This document shows positions 63,333 through 64,000 of a stretch of DNA of 64,000 nt, one piece after another. Both the position numbers and the translations under genes were made by a program. This stretch comes from Triglochin maritima. Taxonomy: Eukaryota > Streptophyta > Magnoliopsida > Alismatales > Juncaginaceae. Location: the NCBI GenBank assembly GCA_963682175.1, contig OY821789.1, positions 31,688,188 through 31,752,187 on the forward strand, read 5' to 3'. The notes under the pieces were generated by a model. That model was not told where the DNA came from. It worked only from the letters and a program-made list of their open reading frames with translations, and made no database searches. The stretch's first letter is position 1. Each line of letters starts with the position of its first letter.

Positions 63333-64000
63333 TCTCTCGTTGGGTGACATGCCTGAGGGCCAACCAAATCTTTGTCATGGATTGTTCAAGAAGCTTAATA
63401 AGTTCTTTTGTAGGTGAAGGAGAATTATTCAATTGTAATGGTGCTATCATGCAAGCCCAACAGCGTTGACTTCAGAAAAGAAAAAAATACACTTGTAGGC
63501 TTCTTTTTTATCTGTAAAATATGATTAATCAAAGAAACACGTTCAAAGATCTTTTTATTTATTTGTCCAATCTGTGTTTTGTTTAGTTGTGATTGGAAGT
63601 GTTCAAAGGCATGCCCTTTTGTTTATTGTGATGATTACACTTATATATTTTAGCAATTCAAGTTAATTGTAATCACTTGCAAGAAAAGAAAGAAGAAAAT
63701 TAGTTGGAGATTACACATAAGCAAGCTACGCAATATCGACTTTAAGTTAAATAAACACCCTACCATATTTTTGGAAAAACTAAATAATCTTAATTTTAAG
63801 GAGTCTGCTTAGTGTAGTCATTTTAGATAAAAAAAATCCCGAGATATCACAGGATTGAGTTTACAAGAACAGAACAATGAGAATACCAGACTTCAGAGTA
63901 AGATTCTTCTTTCAAACTAGAAATTCATGACCAACTGGAATAAAACCAGGAAAGTGTTGGTGCCCACAACATGAAAACCACATATAAACTAAAAATATAT
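63333..64000. other. Upstream region of the GH17 gene, right edge
   Basis: AT-rich, non-coding as far as visible. It should contain the glucanase promoter; no clear TATA box is assigned. Confidence 0.5.

Overview
This is a window of nuclear plant DNA, most likely from a eudicot. The evidence is GT-AG spliced genes with typical plant families (a DYW-class PPR protein, a plastid NDH subunit, a GH17-X8 beta-glucanase), solo LTRs with target-site duplications, a fragment of plastid atpE and telo-box motifs near start codons. I recognise no bacterial operon, CRISPR array, rRNA, tRNA or reverse-transcriptase/integrase gene. Exon coordinates below come from hand-reading splice sites and frame continuity.

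Left third (1-29.4 kb) is repeat-rich. A 3.1 kb block is present twice (2180-5240 and 24444-27548). It holds the 3' end of a subtilisin-like protease facing the 3' end of an HNH-endonuclease gene. The left copy is decayed. The right copy supplies the 3' exons of an apparently intact seven-exon HNH gene (25770-29352, minus). About 19 kb separates the copies. It contains two paralogous genes for small Ala/Glu/Trp-rich helical proteins (6978-7187 and 9992-10219), an array of ~400-bp satellite monomers in an A-A-B higher-order arrangement, two solo LTRs inside the array (11164-12677, 15746-17867), a third solo LTR just left of the second block (23126-24305) and a ~120-bp plastid atpE insertion in one satellite monomer. 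The three LTRs all carry clusters of the palindrome CGGTNNACCG.

Right half (31-64 kb) is gene-rich. In order: RPN6 proteasome lid subunit (33190-34458, plus, long 5'-UTR intron); TATA-binding protein (36086-38300, minus, eight exons, 200 aa); a DYW PPR editing factor with a separate first exon (39745-43090, minus, 1084 aa); a truncated, diverged TBP-like gene (45086-46085, minus); the plastid NDH subunit PNSB2/NDF2-like (51413-54252, plus, 347 aa); an SRPK-type SR-protein kinase (56036-60417, plus, 547 aa); and a GH17 beta-1,3-glucanase with X8 domain and five single-base frameshifts (60873-63332, minus).

The genes are ordinary housekeeping or organelle genes, and nothing indicates a cluster acting together. 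The most unusual feature is structural. In three genes (SRPK4-like, TBP, PNSB2-like) the 3' end of a coding exon, with or without its 5' splice site and adjoining intron, has been tandemly copied into the following intron. In the kinase, most of a 2.3 kb intron consists of about seven decayed copies of the exon-1/intron-1 junction.
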